A stretch of 64,000 bases of DNA from assembly GCF_040807025.1 (NCBI RefSeq), contig NC_090943.1, forward strand, positions 126,417,400 through 126,481,399, in the 5' to 3' direction. Made by a program: the position numbers and the translations under genes. Positions 62,845-64,000 of the stretch are shown here, in pieces (the stretch's first letter is position 1; every line of letters starts with the position of its first letter). The notes under the pieces are model-generated. The model ran no database searches. It had not been told where the DNA came from and saw only the letters and a program-made list of their open reading frames with translations. This DNA comes from Struthio camelus. Its lineage: Eukaryota > Chordata > Aves > Struthioniformes > Struthionidae.

Positions 62845-62871
62845 GATGCTGTAGCTTGATGCTACAGCGTC
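62845..62871. repeat. short inverted repeat (hairpin)
   Basis: GATGCTGTAGC at 62845-62855 faces GCTACAGCGTC at 62861-62871 around the 5-base loop TTGAT. The inner 8 pairs are perfect and the outer three include one T-G wobble. A second, mutually exclusive inverted repeat (GCTTGA with TCAAGC) overlaps it. The stem is too short to be a microRNA precursor by itself. Confidence 0.7.
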
Positions 62872-64000
62872 AAGCCTGTACCACCTCCCTTATCATCTCA
62901 TGCCTGTACTCCTCAACCATTGCCTCCTGTGTCTGTGCTTCTTGAGGCCTCTGTTATCATAACAGGCCTGTATTTCTTTAGACTACATCGTTATGTGAGA
63001 GTCATAAAACCGTGTTGGTTCCATACAAGAGGATAAACAGAAGTAAAACAGATTAGGCACAGCCCACTGTTCAGTTAGAAGCATTGCTGTTACAGTTAAA
63101 CCACGTAAAACAACGCTGCGGCGGATTGAGAAGAGTTCAGACAGAGCAAGCCTTACAGGCTGTAGTGCTGAGGCCCTGCAAACTCAGTACAAAGCTTATG
63201 ACCTGTTACTAGCAAAGGCACTGCCTAGTTGCAGGGCTGCGGGGAGGCTGGGGAGCAGCTGCAGCTTGCTGTGGGTGGTGGGAGAGGCAGAATGGCCGAT
63301 TTCTGCCTGTTATGCTTTCCCTTCTCTAGCAGCTAGAGGGGAGTGAAGTTTCATCGGAGCCCTCTAAGCCCGGAATAGAGGGAAAAGATGTGCCAAGGGA
63401 CACCACCTGGGCTGGAGTTGGTATTTTCAGGCAGATGCTTGCCTTGTGCTTCGCTAGGATCAGAGCCCACACTTGGCGGTGATCTCAGTTCATGATGAAA
63501 ACCTTGAAAATGTTGAAAGAGAAGCATTTTAAGTAGTGCTGCTTAGATCTTTAGTATGGCAAAGCTGCACATTTCAGCTGTGTGCATCAGGGATTTTGCT
63601 CTAGTCTGCTTTGCTGTGTTTATTCCTTCTCTGAAGTACCTTAATTAAGCTAATAGCAGGAGCGCTAAATTGAGCAAAAAACAATCCTACTCATCCCTCT
63701 CTTCATCTACTCTCTGTCCAAATGTGTATCATGTCACGGTAGCAAAAAGTTTTGATTAACTTGATATGATTAGCAGAATTTAAAAGAAAAACACAAAATC
63801 CTTCCAGTAGAGTCACATTCACTGATATTCATTGCTGTGCTCTACAGGAGCCTAGTCTGCAGAATCACCTGCGTAAGTCTACGTTCCTGCAGCTGTTAGC
63901 AGGCAAGGCTACCTTTGAAGAAGGCCCTTACCCTAAACTTGCTTTTTCTGGTCCCCTGTATTCTAGGGTGCTGATATAGCTTGTTTCCCTGCTTCCTCGT

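Larger units (their letters stand above)
56015..64000 (+). other. presumed first intron of the CpG-island gene
   Basis: Assuming the donor at 56014/56015 is used, everything to the window end is intronic. I saw no second exon: candidate frames such as 59420-59695 have no recognisable domain and lack convincing paired splice sites. Homopolymer runs occur at 60310-60322 (T13), 60676-60690 (T15), 60865-60876 (C12) and 61378-61395 (T18). A short perfect hairpin is at 62845-62871. Confidence 0.4.

Noticed and set aside
1..64000. CRISPR arrays, operons, phage or plasmid features
   Set aside because: No regularly spaced direct repeats with unique spacers, no dense same-strand ORFs and no ribosome-binding sites. 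CR1, MIR and CpG islands mark this as vertebrate nuclear DNA.

Overview
The window looks like nuclear DNA from a bird, or less likely a crocodilian or turtle. The evidence is two 3'-end fragments of CR1 LINE retrotransposons. Each carries the C-terminal part of the CR1 reverse-transcriptase ORF and ends in the short ATTCTGTG tail repeat typical of archosaur CR1. There is also one old MIR-like SINE, old antisense CR1 pieces, few other interspersed repeats, a mostly AT-leaning background and discrete CpG islands. There are no operons, ribosome binding sites or dense ORFs, so bacterial or viral annotation does not apply.

Layout. Positions 1-5200 are non-genic, with a MIR relic near 1.3 kb. A GC/CpG-rich promoter-like block lies at about 5.23-5.63 kb; it ends in a TATA box and a good splice donor on the + strand, with a possible opposite-strand donor inside. 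Positions 5.7-55.4 kb form a roughly 50 kb stretch with no protein-coding exon I can defend. It holds microsatellites (notably 35 AC units at 7.4 kb), two young CR1 copies (18.2 and 26.6 kb), a GC-rich patch at 27.2-29.0 kb with a G-quadruplex-type run and a 19-bp minisatellite, antisense CR1 relics (32.4 kb and perhaps 42.5 kb), and a few stretches that resemble conserved non-coding enhancers.

At 55.68-56.34 kb is a strong CpG island with no TATA box. Its first ATG (55993) sits in an ideal Kozak context and is followed 22 bases later by a strong splice donor. I read this as the first coding exon of a + strand gene whose remaining exons lie beyond the window, so 56.0-64.0 kb would be its first intron. 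A donor on the opposite strand of the same island suggests divergent transcription. I cannot identify the gene from seven residues.

The longest open frames either lie in the GC-rich islands, where stop codons are rare, or are about as long as chance predicts for 64 kb read in six frames. I therefore annotate very few as coding. I found no clearly new biological system; the most useful leads are the two promoter islands and the structured repeats near them.
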